From contig OX104134.1 of NCBI GenBank assembly GCA_944470555.2, positions 13,371,248 through 13,435,247 of the forward strand: 64,000 nucleotides of DNA, in the 5' to 3' direction. Positions within the stretch are counted from its first letter, which is position 1; each line of letters begins with the position of its first letter. The stretch comes from Heterobilharzia americana. Lineage: Eukaryota > Platyhelminthes > Trematoda > Strigeidida > Schistosomatidae. The position numbers were made by a program, and so were the translations under genes. The notes under the pieces were generated by a model. It ran no database searches and was not told the DNA's origin. It saw nothing but the letters and a program-made list of their open reading frames with translations. Of this stretch, positions 44,353-56,490 are shown piece by piece.

Positions 44353-46690
44353 GTACCTTACCTAACGTGTAAGTACTGATAACGAAACACAAATCAAAAG
44401 GACTGGTTTGGGAATATATTTGAAGAAGTAATGTATTTAATTAGAGTAAATGTAATAACAATGAATGGGGGAAAGGTTTATTCAACTTATCTGGTTAGTA
44501 TGGTTGAGCTAGGGACTCTGAGTACGTGCGTGCAAACCAGCACTAAGGAAGCGCAAAATGGCGTCCAAGCCTGCCCGGATGTATGCTTGTTAAAACAAAA
44601 CTTAAAACACGTAAAGCATCCGGAGGCGAGCTAAAGGTTTATTTAGTTAATTTAATTTACTCTATTTATTTTAGCCCTAGTTGTATTTTGGTGCCAGGAA
44701 GGTGCACTACAGATATGATTTAGATTTTGTTTCTTTTTTCTCTGTTGTTCCTATTCTTATATTTCCCATTGACTTAATCAACTGGCTTTGTAAATTTTCA
44801 TATAAATAGTTTGACAAGCCCATGTGTGATCAGATTGTTCGAAATGTATAGCGCTAATACATCACGTTTCAGATAATCTTTGTCTTCTCATTACACTGTA
44901 TTAAATTTATAAAATGGGACTAATTCTTTTAAATTATGGAACGATTTCGATAATATTGTTGTTATTGAAGACATGAAGACCCATGATGTTTACGCTGCAT
45001 TGTTTGATAAACAACAAAAAGCTAATTGAAAATTACCATCAAGTTGATAAACTTTAAAATAATAATAATAATGATAATAAAACAATATGTACCATGTTTC
45101 AAAAGTCAGTACATCTAACTTTAATCCATAATGTATAGTTTAAAGGAGGTAAGATTATTTAATCAGGAATATTTCAGTCATATATTGGATAAGATTTTAG
45201 GCGGAGACGATAGTGTTTTGATCAAATACCCACCTTAAGATAAAACTGAGGAACAGAGATACAGTAGTGAAAGAAGCAAAAGATAGGCGTGCAGGAAGGA
45301 ATATCTATTGTCAACACGTGGGACAGTAGTCATTAGATATGTTGGTACACCTTGCACTAAAACCGTCATTTGCAAAATATGCTTAATTTCCTCTTCTGCT
45401 TCTTCCTTGATTTGCTCTTCGTACGTCTGCCTTGTCTTTTGCGTTTCTCTTGGCGGAATCCTTACCTATTGCTGGTTATCCCCTATGAGTTCTGCCACCT
45501 TCTCAACATATACTACTTATATCCATTCTTATAAGCAACGTCCACTACAGTAATTATATGTACCTGATACATACTTCATTTCTTAACCTGTGTAGAATAT
45601 TCGATCTTGATATTGTAAAGTGTATTTTCCCAGTGATATTCTACACACGGAGTTGTTATCTGACACGACAGAAACCAGTGACATATTAATCGACGTGAAT
45701 TTACTTAACTCTAAATCGTCAGAATCGATTTCTCATCCAAAGATTTTATAGTCAATTTAAAGTATACACAAGACAAGGTCCTAATGGGTGAAGATGCCAA
45801 CACAGTATGGAGTCTTCTTCATGGATTATGATACGACTTACATATAGTTCACAGTCATCAAACGTAAGACAGAGCTATAGGTTTGGTCTGAATCAATACA
45901 CATTTTAAGGATCGACAGTAAATTGGTTGGATGCATCTACCACTTCATTCATTTAAAAGTCACATCAGCTGAAATGAATTGTTCGCTGCCAAAATCTCAG
46001 GAAAAATACAAAACGACCGCTTTTTATTCACCATCTACTACCATTTCTACTGCTGGGAAGCTAGTTAACATTACAGTTAGGTAGTTGGAAGACTATTCAC
46101 CTGTAAAAAGTGTCAACATGCACAGTTCATATCATAATTGATTTGAAATTAACCATCCAACTTACGGTGTACCGCTCCAACTAAGTTAGTAAGTCACATT
46201 CAGCTGATCTGAACAATTCTACTGTTAAAAGTCAAATATGAACTGCATGAATTAAATGGGACTCTTTGACTTTATGAAACGTATCATTTCACTATTCTGC
46301 TAGAGGAATATTTCTAGGTAGAGGGCTGATGGTCTCAAATACAAAACAATCAGTGTCCATTCTGTGTTAATATTGTTGTACATTGGCTAGAAAAGTCTCC
46401 GTTTCAACGTAAATATCAAGTCATCTAGATACTTATGTTTCCCAGTTATAAAAAGAAACAATTCGAATGAAGAATATTTTTTTCAGTAAGTTCTCTTCGG
46501 GTTCTACAATCATAAAAATGCATTTGTACAGCGTAAAAACAAACTATGTTAGGGACAAGTACATTTTCAAGATGGATTGAGATCTAGGTATTGTAAGAGA
46601 ATCGATTTATCTTTCTAAATTAGTCAATATTTGGATGATACATATATAGAAGAATGATGTAATGGTGAACAAAAAGATAACGAATAAGAT
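44353..46690. other. Non-coding stretch
   Basis: Open frames at 44.43 and 45.31 kb are short with no motifs. Nothing else seen. Confidence 0.4.
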
Positions 46691-46699
46691 GGTAGGAGT

Positions 46700-47690
46700 G
46701 ACCTTTAGTTTGCTGAAGGCCAAGGGAGAAGTAACGCTTGGACATGTTCTTTCTGAATACAGAGTTCAGGCGTGACGAATCTTATTGCGACAACCTCCGC
46801 TATGTTGAGCAGGCGTTGGCGAGTTACATGTAAATGTCATTTCTGGAACACGATGAATGACAGTGAAAGCTTTATTAGCATCTATGTGATGCCCTGTGTC
46901 GACTAGATGCTCTAGGACTGAACTTTTCACCACTTTCACTTCGCCCTTTCCGATCCAAGCCGGTAAATGCTCTCGTATCTGGAGACGCACCTGCCTAATC
47001 GTACGCTCTATGTAACTAGTTCCACAGGAACAGTTAAATTGATATATGCAAGATGAAAAGCTAAGATTAGGTAGGCTATCCTTTAGTCTCGGGTTGAGCG
47101 TTGGTCGACTTCTGAATAAAATGCAAAGCTAATCTGCATAAAAAGTCCTATTGACTGCTCTAGCTAGGCGTTGTGATGAATCACTTGCAGCATCTCCCTT
47201 GAATTGTGAGCGCAGAAACAACGGCTTCTTCTTCACTGTCATCAGTTCTTGTTTAGGACCAATGTAGTTGTTGTTAGTTTTGATGACCCTATCCGGATAT
47301 CTGTTTTCACTTAGAGTATCACGGATACACAGTAATTCTTTTTCTATACGCTTCTTGGAACAAATCGATTTTACTCTAAATGCCAGGCACCTGGTCATAT
47401 TACTTTTGTACTTCACCGGTACGAAGTTGAGAAAGTGCGTATATTGTGCCTTAGACGTTAGTTTTCTATATATACTTCTCAGTATAGAGCCATCTTCGTT
47501 TCTTGTCATTAGCACATCAAAAAAATGTATCGAATTATTGATTTTATTTTCATATGTCAAATGAATTGATGGATGAGTGCTGTTGAAATGGTTCAGAATG
47601 AAATTAATACATATGCACTTATCAAGGACTAAAAAAGTTTCATTCATGTATCTACAGTACAACTCCATATTAGCAATTTTCCAATTTCAC
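46700..47690 (-). mobile_element. Penelope-like element, RT C-terminus plus GIY-YIG, decayed
   Basis: One open frame at 47129-47668 begins CRYMNETFLVLDKCICI and continues HFNSTHPSIHLTYEN, SIHFFDVLMTRNEDGSI, RSIYRKLTSKAQYTHFLNF and LSENRYPDRVI. A stop and frame change then lead to YQFNCSCGTSYIERTIRQ and IREHLPAWIGKGE at 46910-47040. RT followed by GIY-YIG identifies a Penelope-like element. The position of the RT catalytic aspartates reads YMNE, and YIG reads YIE, so both enzymatic centres carry lesions. Only the 3' third is present. Confidence 0.85.
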
Positions 47691-49130
47691 CAAAAATTTG
47701 TTGTTTTCATATAGCAATTTCACGACATCAATATGCTAACGGGAACACAAGTAAGTTAGATATTGTAATTTAACTTACTACAGTGGCAGTCACAGAAAAC
47801 TTATATGAACCTTTTGCCAGTAGTAAAGTGAGTTTGTATTTTCACGACCTGAAGCAGTGATAAGATTAGTAGAACACCACTAACTTGGACTATAAACTAT
47901 TACTGAGGTCAGTGAGGATGAATTCCGTTGATTCTGAAAGCAATCAATAATATTCGTCAGGCAAATAAGTTTGTTTGACCATAAATTCAAAAGCTACTAG
48001 TATCTGTTTTGAATTTATCACATCTCTTGTCTGCTTAGTAAATCACCAATAGGAAATTACAAGAAATAAAAAAAAACTATTTTCACAAATTGGTGATATA
48101 CTGCAAAAATATCTTTTGTAATGGTTTGTTGTTTAGTTATCCGTTTGTGATTTGCATTTTAAATCTTCAAAAATCAGAAACCTGAGCCTAAGCAGACAAC
48201 AGGCTTGAACTGACAAACTTTGGAATCTTAGAAATAAATATGTTTCTGAGACATACATATGCGATACAACTGTGATCATTCATCACCTGATCAATTTTCC
48301 AATTTCATCTAATGAAGCCTTTTCTCCTAGACTCAGTGGTGTAGTTCTAAAACTAATTTATAGAGCGCACAGAGCCCATCTCAGCCGGTAGCTATCTGAG
48401 TTATTGGGTTTGCACAAGCTAGAAAAGACTGTAACACTAGTCTCTGTATATTCGCACAGTACAACAATGCGCACATCAAATGAAGCCTGCACGACTTACA
48501 TAATGATGTTTACCAAAAATTAGTAACCTCAGAACATAAAGCGAAGAGTTCAAATATGATCATACTAGAGGTGGAAATAACGTTCAAATAAAGAACCTAA
48601 ACCAATCAGTAAGGTATTCTAGTAGCAATCAAATACAAATTGCAATCATCGCATACAATTTCGTTCCGAAAGCAAACTCTTCCAAACTAAAACTAACCTC
48701 AAACATGAAAAGACATTTACTCATGTGGTGCATGCTGAAATCAAGCTATCAGCCGACACGCACAGACCATATCAAGATAAACAGTCTTTGAAAGTGATCG
48801 GAGGATAGCCGCACATTCTGCTGCATATCCTTCGAACCCGACTAAAAATTAGCGTACCCACGTGCGTGAGTGGTAATGGAAAAAATATGCCACTGAAGTC
48901 TGCCATCACTTTATCAGAAGAAATCAGATGAGGTGTGTATCAAAGGAAGAGATAGTGAAGCTTTTATCTAAATACGGCAGCAATACTTTTCCTGATGAAA
49001 ATGATGTAACAGTCTGCTATGGAAATAGTGGTAAAAGCCTACACTCATAGGTTACTGAAAGTCGGTGGATTTCCACAGTCTTATCCGAACCGGTTGGTGT
49101 CAGAATACTCATTCTATATAGTTCTGTTCA
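47691..49130. other. Non-coding stretch
   Basis: No confident feature; the upstream part of element E may begin in the last few hundred bases. Confidence 0.35.
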
Positions 49131-49134
49131 CATA

Positions 49135-50935
49135 AGCGAAAGCGGCTCAAACGTAAATTGTCTAAGAGTCGTAATGATGACTGCAAATAGTGGTGGAGAT
49201 GAAGAGATAGAAGGTATCGGGTTTAGGCAATACTCAGCAATTATTTGGGTTTATTGAAGAAACTGGCACGAAGCAGATACTGGTAATTGAGACCATCACA
49301 GAAAAGAATAAGCCTATGATGACCTCTCAAGCTAGGCAGTAATAAGGTGGGTTGGAACACTATATGACCTGTAGTAATGCTTGGGTTGCACAGTTTATAG
49401 CCTAAACGTGGATGGGAGGTAGATATTGGTCCTCCGATTCTCTTTGAAGTTGAGAAGATTGTTTCTACTTATTACGAAACGATGCAAAGCATTCGCACCT
49501 GATGGTTCGCCATCTAAAGCTTTTGAAGAAGGAACTAGAAAACCACTGAGTAGAGTAACACAAAAAGTAGGTAGTTTATGGTAGCTCATTAGACTGGTGT
49601 AGATCACTCTAGTTTGCAGGGGAGAAACAGAGAAGTCTTGTGACAACCATTGGATGGTACGGGTCAGCTCAACTATAATCGTGTTCAAGATCATACGGTC
49701 AGTAGTCGTACGATGCATAGATGGAGCTCACGAAAAAGAAACAAGGAGCAAATAGGCAGGTTCCAAATCTGGACAAGAGTGCATTGATCGTATATTCTCC
49801 CTTTGACTGGTTTCGAAAAAAAAAACGTCGCCCGATACTTGACCCCAAGGTAGCACTAAACACGGTCAACCAAGAGCTGTTGTGACAGTATCTGCCTATG
49901 CAAAAGGTACATGGCAAGTACATTATGCTTATCACACCTCCGTACTCGAACTCTCATAGCCACGTAAGAGCATATGGATATTTGCTATTTGAAGTGACGA
50001 AACCCAGTGATGTCGGCCTGTGATGACTCCTGTCACCACTCTTGTCTAACTCTGTTACACAAGTATTTATGGACACAATCCAACGTACCTCCGAATTCGT
50101 AGGATTTGACGTACTCCCTCGAGGTCACCTGGTTAACTCAGAGTATGCAGACGATATTGTCCTGTCAGATGCAGATGCCTTGAGCAGGGAACAGTATGTT
50201 TGGTGTGCTTCTTGCGTCTGTAAAATGGTGCTTCGGGCCTTGTATGATCCAGCTCCCAGTTGAGTGCTATGAAGTTAGGTCGTAGGATGCATTGACCACT
50301 TCAGTCACAAGGGGAGTTGCATCAGATAGAATGGGTTGGTTGTTGACGAGATCTCAGCGTCCATACTGAAGTCCTACTCAGCACTTGTCGATTAATGTGG
50401 TCTCTGACAGCGGAGATATATCTGACTATCTAATCGAGAACAGTTACCACGCTGAATAACATCTGGTAAAGCTTTCAGTTCTCGTCAACTCAAGTGGCTG
50501 GGATGTGTTACGAATGCCTAGTTATTTTTTACCTCGGCGCACAATGTTTACTGAATTAGATCTAGGCTACAAAACGGTTAGAGGTGACCAAAAATAAACA
50601 TGGCACCAGTGCACGAAGTCTGTAATTATCGGTCTGAGCAATGTAGGGGAATACAGACTTCCCAGCAGGCGTGTGTTTGACAACAGAAACCAGTGGTTGG
50701 AGACTAGAAGGCATGGCTCAGAATCGATCTCAGTGGCCCACATCAGTCCATATATTATCTACATGCTGATTTCAGTATTCTCTCATTCCAACTCCCCCGC
50801 TTTTCACTTACTACTTTCTACGACTTTCGACTGGTTTCTTTTTTATTTCTTCATCCTTCATGTTAGTGCTTTATCGCTTGACGTACTGATATGAGGCATA
50901 GCAACTTGGACCGTTATGCAATAAAGCCTGGTTTT
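49135..50935 (+). mobile_element. Second RTE-like family, element E (EYADD RT), decayed
   Basis: Blocks in order: LSKSRNDDCKWWWR (49155), FGFIEETGTKQ (49240), GPPILFEVEK (49420), SCDNHWMVRVSSTIIV (49630), RPILDPKVALNTVNQELL (49830), LSPLLSNSVTQVFMDT (50020-50080), then DVLPRGHLVNSEYADDIVLS (50107-50165) with the intact YADD-type catalytic box. The tail includes QVAGMCYECL, GWRLE and AQNRSQW-like sequence (50490-50740), and the 3' UTR runs to about 50935. Stops occur between blocks. A 27-base deletion follows DADA at about 50178. Confidence 0.75.
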
Positions 50936-50977
50936 ACTTTGATTTTGCACATCCTGTCAATGTCTGGCATTGGTGTG

Positions 50978-51558
50978 TAACATGTCAAATAGACACACCT
51001 CACAGAAGAACACAAAGGTAGAAGGTACAAAGAGAAAGATACAGAAATAAGGTAGAAGGTAGTCAAATGTAGCAGAAAGTCGTGGAGATAGAACAAGAAA
51101 TAATCAAACAATAAGGAAGTTCGGTTTGACGATTAAAGTGAGCATAATATGTGGATGCATCTACACCACTGAGGTCAATTTTGAGTCGTGTTACACAGTC
51201 TCCAACCACCGATTTCCGTCATCACACAGACTCCTACCGAGAAGTCTACACTTCTCTGTGCAACCCTGACAAACGGTCAGAGACTTCATGCACTGATGCC
51301 ATGTTTCAGTCTGGTTGTCTTCCATCCTTTTGCAGCCTAAACCGAATTCAGTTAACATTGGACAATGGTTTAGACGGTGACTGGACATGCGTAAACATGT
51401 TGTAGCCACCTTAATCGATGGAAGTTCACAGTTATACCAACTGACATTCCTCCTCTGACTAACTCTACACCTTACTTCGACAATGCTGACGTCGTGCCAC
51501 TACAACGCAACAAGAATTACAAAAGCGACAATGGTCAGTCACCTGAAACGTTCTCATG
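50978..51558 (-). mobile_element. 3' tail of second RTE-like family, inverted copy of 22990-23565
   Basis: Minus strand reads LRMSSHRLNHCPMLTEFG ... CRLLGRSLCDDGNRWLETV, then the 3' UTR. Compared by eye with the plus-strand copy at 23131-23349 the protein differs by one residue (Ser to Gly). The copies extend as inverted repeats over about 575 bases. Confidence 0.8.
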
Positions 51559-52060
51559 TCCTCTACCTTCATTAGCTGTTTTCCACAGCTTCACAGTAGA
51601 ACAGATTTGTATCATGGAAGAAATATTTCTTCTCAAAAAAATTCCTTATCGAGGTATACAGCTGCATTTACAATAATTATAACAGTAAAACAGAGAAACG
51701 TGGTGAATTACACTCAGTGCCTAATAGGCGCTTCACAATTGCCGAGATCACCAATTGCATCCTTTTATTTTTTGGAAAACTACATTCCCAGCCGAAATAC
51801 CAAAACCAGATTGGTTATTTCAGCAGTCGCTAAAGTGGCCTTTGAGGTCAATCCAGTGGGCAGTTAGACATCACAGTGGCACCATAGACGGCCTAGTTTG
51901 CCTAAAACCAATCAAGTCTTCTGTATCAGTGAAGAGATTTCGTCGGTGGTTGATCCACCATAGCTTTCTTTTCTTCCTGAGTGTGAGTGATGTGCTAAAC
52001 GAGCTCAGCCACATCGATTGTATGTAACCGATGTATACATATAAACCTGCTAAGAAACAC
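51559..52060. other. Non-coding stretch
   Basis: Nothing recognised. Confidence 0.4.
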
Positions 52061-52064
52061 CAGT

Positions 52065-52290
52065 CCCTTACAGATCTCAAGAAGAAATTACAGACAACTC
52101 TCAACAACCAGGAAACCCAGATCCAGAGCTTCCTACCCACCGCCGCCAAATATCCAACATCAATCTAAGGGCACCGTGACAAGTCTTCTAGCTTGGCGAT
52201 TAGATTGCATAGTAATCGATAGAATTCCATCAACACTTAGGACTAGATAACATGGAATCGGTTACTCTTCAGTAACCAATGAATGGCAGC
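52065..52290 (+). mobile_element. Decayed family-M ribozyme SINE
   Basis: CAGACAACTCTCAACAACCA, GGAAACCCAGATCCAGAGC and CTTCCTACCCACC follow the family-M ribozyme and post-ribozyme order. CTTAGGACTAGATAACATGG and CAATGAATG match the family tail. Hammerhead-like part at about 52085-52130; CUGANGA is reduced to CAGACAA while GGAAAC and an ATC triplet remain. Confidence 0.5.
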
Positions 52291-53190
52291 CACAATCTAT
52301 CACCGGCCCTCTCAAGAGATAACAACAGCAGTATAGTCCTTCTATATTTATATACAACCCTTATTGTAATGTACACTAAAGTTGTACTTATTAGGATGAG
52401 TTCGCACAAAAAGTGGTTCGTTTTAACGAATTTCAAGAATATCTCAGCTTAAACAGCAGTTGGTAGAGTGGGAATAGAATTTGAGTGTATCACCACTCAC
52501 TCACTAACACTGAAGAGTTAAAAAGTAGACAGATCAACGTACAACCTTCCAGCGAAGTGCACTGGTTCAAGTTAACACATATCACATCAGCATGCAGAGA
52601 ACAAGTTGATAGAAAAAGTGATGTAAAAGTATGTAAAGTGCATAAGAGAAGAGGGAACTTAAAAAAGGGAAGTTCGTGCAAACGTCAAAATGATGCCAAA
52701 GAGTAAATACATCTGCGTCATTGCAACGGTTTCACAACCATGTTGTTTAGGGTCGCCAAGCATTGATTTTAAAAATCTTGAGGAAACCAACCAGACTTAT
52801 CTTCCCGTACCTGCATGGATCAGACCAACAGTCAACGACCTCATGAACTAGTGCCACATGCGGGTTTATCTACCCAGAGCCTTCCTATTCCCAACATAAT
52901 CCTGCACGTGCAGTACTGCAAGTAGAAGAAAGCAGTGGCTCCACACGCACAACACATTTCTAAGCTACCTCAGTCGACAAAAGTATATAATCGCACCACC
53001 TGACTTGCCTTCCTTGCACAGTACTCGAAGGCTAATTTTATTATTGCCCACATACTAAATTCACCCAACCCGACCAATGCTACGAAGACGTTTATAGTCA
53101 AAAACCAGTCATCTCTTGTCTTCTACTAACAACGGCTATATCTCACAGCCGTATACTACGACAAAGCGACCTAATACATGGTATACCTGT
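52291..53190. other. Non-coding stretch
   Basis: No supported feature. Confidence 0.4.
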
Positions 53191-53195
53191 TCTCG

Positions 53196-54310
53196 ATTAG
53201 ATTGTCAGATATATCTCCGCTGTCAGAGACCACATTAATCGACAAGTGCTGAGTAGGACTTCAGTATGGACGCTGAGATCTCGTCAACAACCAACCCATT
53301 CTATCTGATGCAACTCCCCTTGTGACTGAAGTGGTCAATGCATCCTACGACCTAACTTCATAGCACTCAACTGGGAGCTGGATCATACAAGGCCCGAAGC
53401 ACCATTTTACAGACGCAAGAAGCACACCAAACATACTGTTCCCTGCTCAAGGCATTCAGAAGACTTTGCAGTTTGTCGGCGTCTGCATCTGACAGGACAA
53501 TATCGTCTGCATACTCTGAGTTAACCAGGTGACCTCGAGGGAGTATCTCAATCCGTGTAACAGATGAAAAGGCAGACTAAGACAATGTAAAACCTTGCAC
53601 ACGTGCATCGCTTCAAGTTGCCACACTTTCCAGTAGTATACAAAGAACAAGTGGACAGAAAAAGTGATATCAAAGCAAACAAAGTGGTGTGAGGAAATAA
53701 ACTATTTGAATATAAACGTTAATGCAAGTATTCAAGCTTTAGAAGACATCAAAGAATGAATACATCTGCGCCATTCTGACCGATTCTCAGCCATGTAACG
53801 AAGAGTCCTCAATTACTCATCCATATCGTCTTGGGGGGCTCCAGCCAGCTAGTCTACTTCTCAGCATACTACTCAGACTAATAGTTGGGAACTTTATCGA
53901 CTAAAGCTGTCTCTATCATGGATACACGAAGCTGTCTTCCAACTACCCCTAGTACGGTACGTCGAGGTAGGCAGTTTCTTGGCATGCCATGTCTAAGCCA
54001 TCTCAGTCGATGAACGCCCATAACCCCAAAAGTCGGAGGAACCTAGAGTTACATCCACCAGTACGTCTATAACGAACATAAACAAGGTGACAGGGGAAAT
54101 TCTGTTTTCGTCACTTAAAATGAGAAATTTACATATGATTCTACCAATACGTCTGTGGTAATCACAAGTAGAATTCTCTCCATCCTCATAGACTGGAATT
54201 ACAGGTGACGTGGACCTATTTGACGAACTAACTCCGTCATTGTAATAAACTAACTCCACTTTAATAAACCTCTGGTGGCAAACCGTAAATACCTGCGACA
54301 TGGCATCGCT
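53196..54310 (-). mobile_element. Second RTE-like family, element F, interrupted by a nested insertion
   Basis: Minus strand: ENRISPVTLFMFVIDVLVDV at about 54060-54120 (the RQGCPLSPFLFNFVID region of the RT) leads to SSDFWGYG near 54030. After the insertion at 53561-54015, the RT resumes with ILPRGHLVNSEYADDIVLS and DADADKLQSLLNALSREQ at 53440-53550. The resumed part is an inverted, nearly identical copy of 50112-50440. Confidence 0.75.
53561..54015 (-). mobile_element. Nested 5'-truncated RTE-like tail insertion
   Basis: Begins on minus with RWLRHGMPRNCLPRR near 54000 and ends with the GCAACTTGAAGCGATGCAC 3' UTR block near 53610. The same piece is at 30610-31140 on plus. It splits the RT of element F between SSDF and the GHLVNSEYADD block. 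Confidence 0.75.
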
Positions 54311-55187
54311 TCAGGGTTCGACAACCTACATCAACGAGCTCTTCAATATTCGACTGAATACTTATCACCTGAAATGTGCTTCAGAGTATTCCGCCCAACC
54401 TTCACGCCATCTTTTAAGAGGGATTATAGGCGCCCCTCATTTAAAGTGACAATCGTCTTCTCCCTGCCGGTATGCTTAGTGATCCTGAATAATTGGCAGA
54501 TGTTACTTGACGATTTCTTTACCCATTTCCGTCATGATTACATTCCTTACGCGCTCCTGGCCAGCTGGAATCAGTTTACTCGCATCAAATCACTTTACAT
54601 GTCACTGCGGATATCCAATGACATTGTATAACCTACAGGTTCCGGCTACCATTCATCAATACGTGGTATCTATAGAAGGCTTGTTATCAATCCAAGTCTC
54701 CCCAGTATGCGCACAGCCGTAACATCCAGATAAACGAATTCAACCTCCACCGACATTACGTACTAAGTTTTCTCCTAAACCGGTCGAGTAAGCAGACTTA
54801 ATTCCAGTTTTCCTTTCACAATGTGGTGCAGAACATCAACCCGCAACAACGGGCAAAAAAGACCCCGCACCTAAAAAAAACCGTGCCAATTGTTCGCAAA
54901 CACATATTGGCACTTCAAAATAACTGTCCGGCTAATAACTGCTGCAAAAACAGCGCCAAGCCAAAACCCTACAGCAACAAACAACTTCCGTCTACTCGGA
55001 ACCAAAATTCCATTTATACCATTAGTAAAAACGCACCACTAGCAGTTGACCACACATATATTTCGGGTTCATCCCAAACACACCCACACCTTACAAAATC
55101 CACAACAAACCATGAAAATGAGAAGCCAAAAAAGCCAAAAACCAAACATCCACACACAACACATTATGAGGCCATACGTGGCCAGGA
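54311..55187. other. Unassigned stretch with a 132-residue open frame
   Basis: The plus strand at 54823-55221 is open for 132 codons, rich in Lys, Asn, Pro, His and Thr, with no domain I recognise. Composition becomes richer in C on plus from here to the window end. The frame crosses the duplication boundary at 55188, so only part of it is repeated. Coding status doubtful. Confidence 0.3.
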
Positions 55188-56490
55188 TATTATCCTAAAT
55201 ATTTCTTCGTCAAGCACCTAAACGCCCTACCAAGATACCGTAGCACACAGAATGCATTGACCGAGTCGACATTACAGCGTGCCGACACTTCCAACTTGTG
55301 GCCAACCGTAACCCCTTGATTCTTTTTGTTCCCCATTGAAGGGTAGTGTCCCCGACCTTATGAATAAGAGTGATATGACTCTGGACCAAGGTGCTCCACT
55401 TTGCTTTCGTCGGAGTTGATTTACAGGCTACAGCGTCTAAATTATCCCGTCATTTAATCGAAGCTAGTTTGGAGTGCTGACTTATCATCATTATCACGAA
55501 GTCCTCCAAAACTGAACGTCTCCCGCAAATAGTTGGGACAACGACTCAGGCAATCCTGGAGATTCATAAATATAGAGCAGGAACAAAGCAGACCCCAGCA
55601 CCACGCCTTGAGAAGTCCCACTAGTCATCAGTATCAAAGCAGATCACATTCCATCTTACTCGGACTATATTACCCTTATCGTGAAGGCATTCCCCGGACA
55701 ATCTTGTACGCCAACGTCTACGTTGAATCCTATGCGATTCTCCGAGACACATTATAATATCTATCCTATGCAGTGCGACATTTTTCCCAAACTGAATATA
55801 AAACCAATCGAGTGGTCACGCGTAGCGACAAACTTACTCTTGCACGCAAGACGCGTACTTGCAAGGTGCGGGTTAAACCTGCGATAGAATGCGACCACCC
55901 AGCTGTCTGCTCATCGCAGCGTCACATCACTGAACCTCTTCAAACCAACAATACTCATGGGATAAACTGCGGCCGAATTGGCCTACTATTCTCATCATTG
56001 CTCAAAACTGACCTTCTAGTCATTCCTGAAACCTTAAGAACTTTGCTGTTCCTATCCTAGTGTCGAAAGTGCCCTAAACAAGCCATCCCCTGCAATTGCG
56101 AATCAAGCTCGTCCTGTAGGTAGTACGCCAGCTATGCGATTCGCCCACCAGTCACACCTTCCAAACTTACAAGTTGAATCACTACAAGCACGTGTGTACC
56201 AGAAGTGCTAACACGATTTAGTGGATTCATTGATGCGGGTTAACACCGACCACTAGTGTTCCCCCTAAAATCGGAGACAGGCAGATATGTGACTAGACAA
56301 CTGGGAACGTTTTTCACGTGCGTGACATACGACACGCACAGACACCACGGAACGAATACTCTCAGAAGCCTGAATTTGAAAAACTTATGCAGTATATTTG
56401 AAGTGCATGGCAAAGTTGTTTCGATAAAATGATGTAGATCCGTAAGAGGGTTAGTAACCGAATGCTTCACAGTAAATGCAATATCCCGAA
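55188..56490. other. 3' flank of the CCAR1-like gene inside the duplicated unit
   Basis: No recognised gene, transposon or ribozyme. Short open frames on plus (55533-55757, 55681-55887, 55773-56060) lack motifs. No canonical AATAAA was seen on the minus strand just after the stop at 56491. Confidence 0.5.

Noticed and set aside
54823..55221. Lys/Asn/Pro-rich 132-codon open frame
   Set aside because: Low-complexity composition, no domain, no start context or neighbour support. Mentioned as unassigned only.
55533..56060. Plus-strand open frames in the CCAR1 3' flank, repeated at 61226-61753
   Set aside because: Their recurrence is explained by the tandem duplication. They are short, overlap in different frames and carry no motif.
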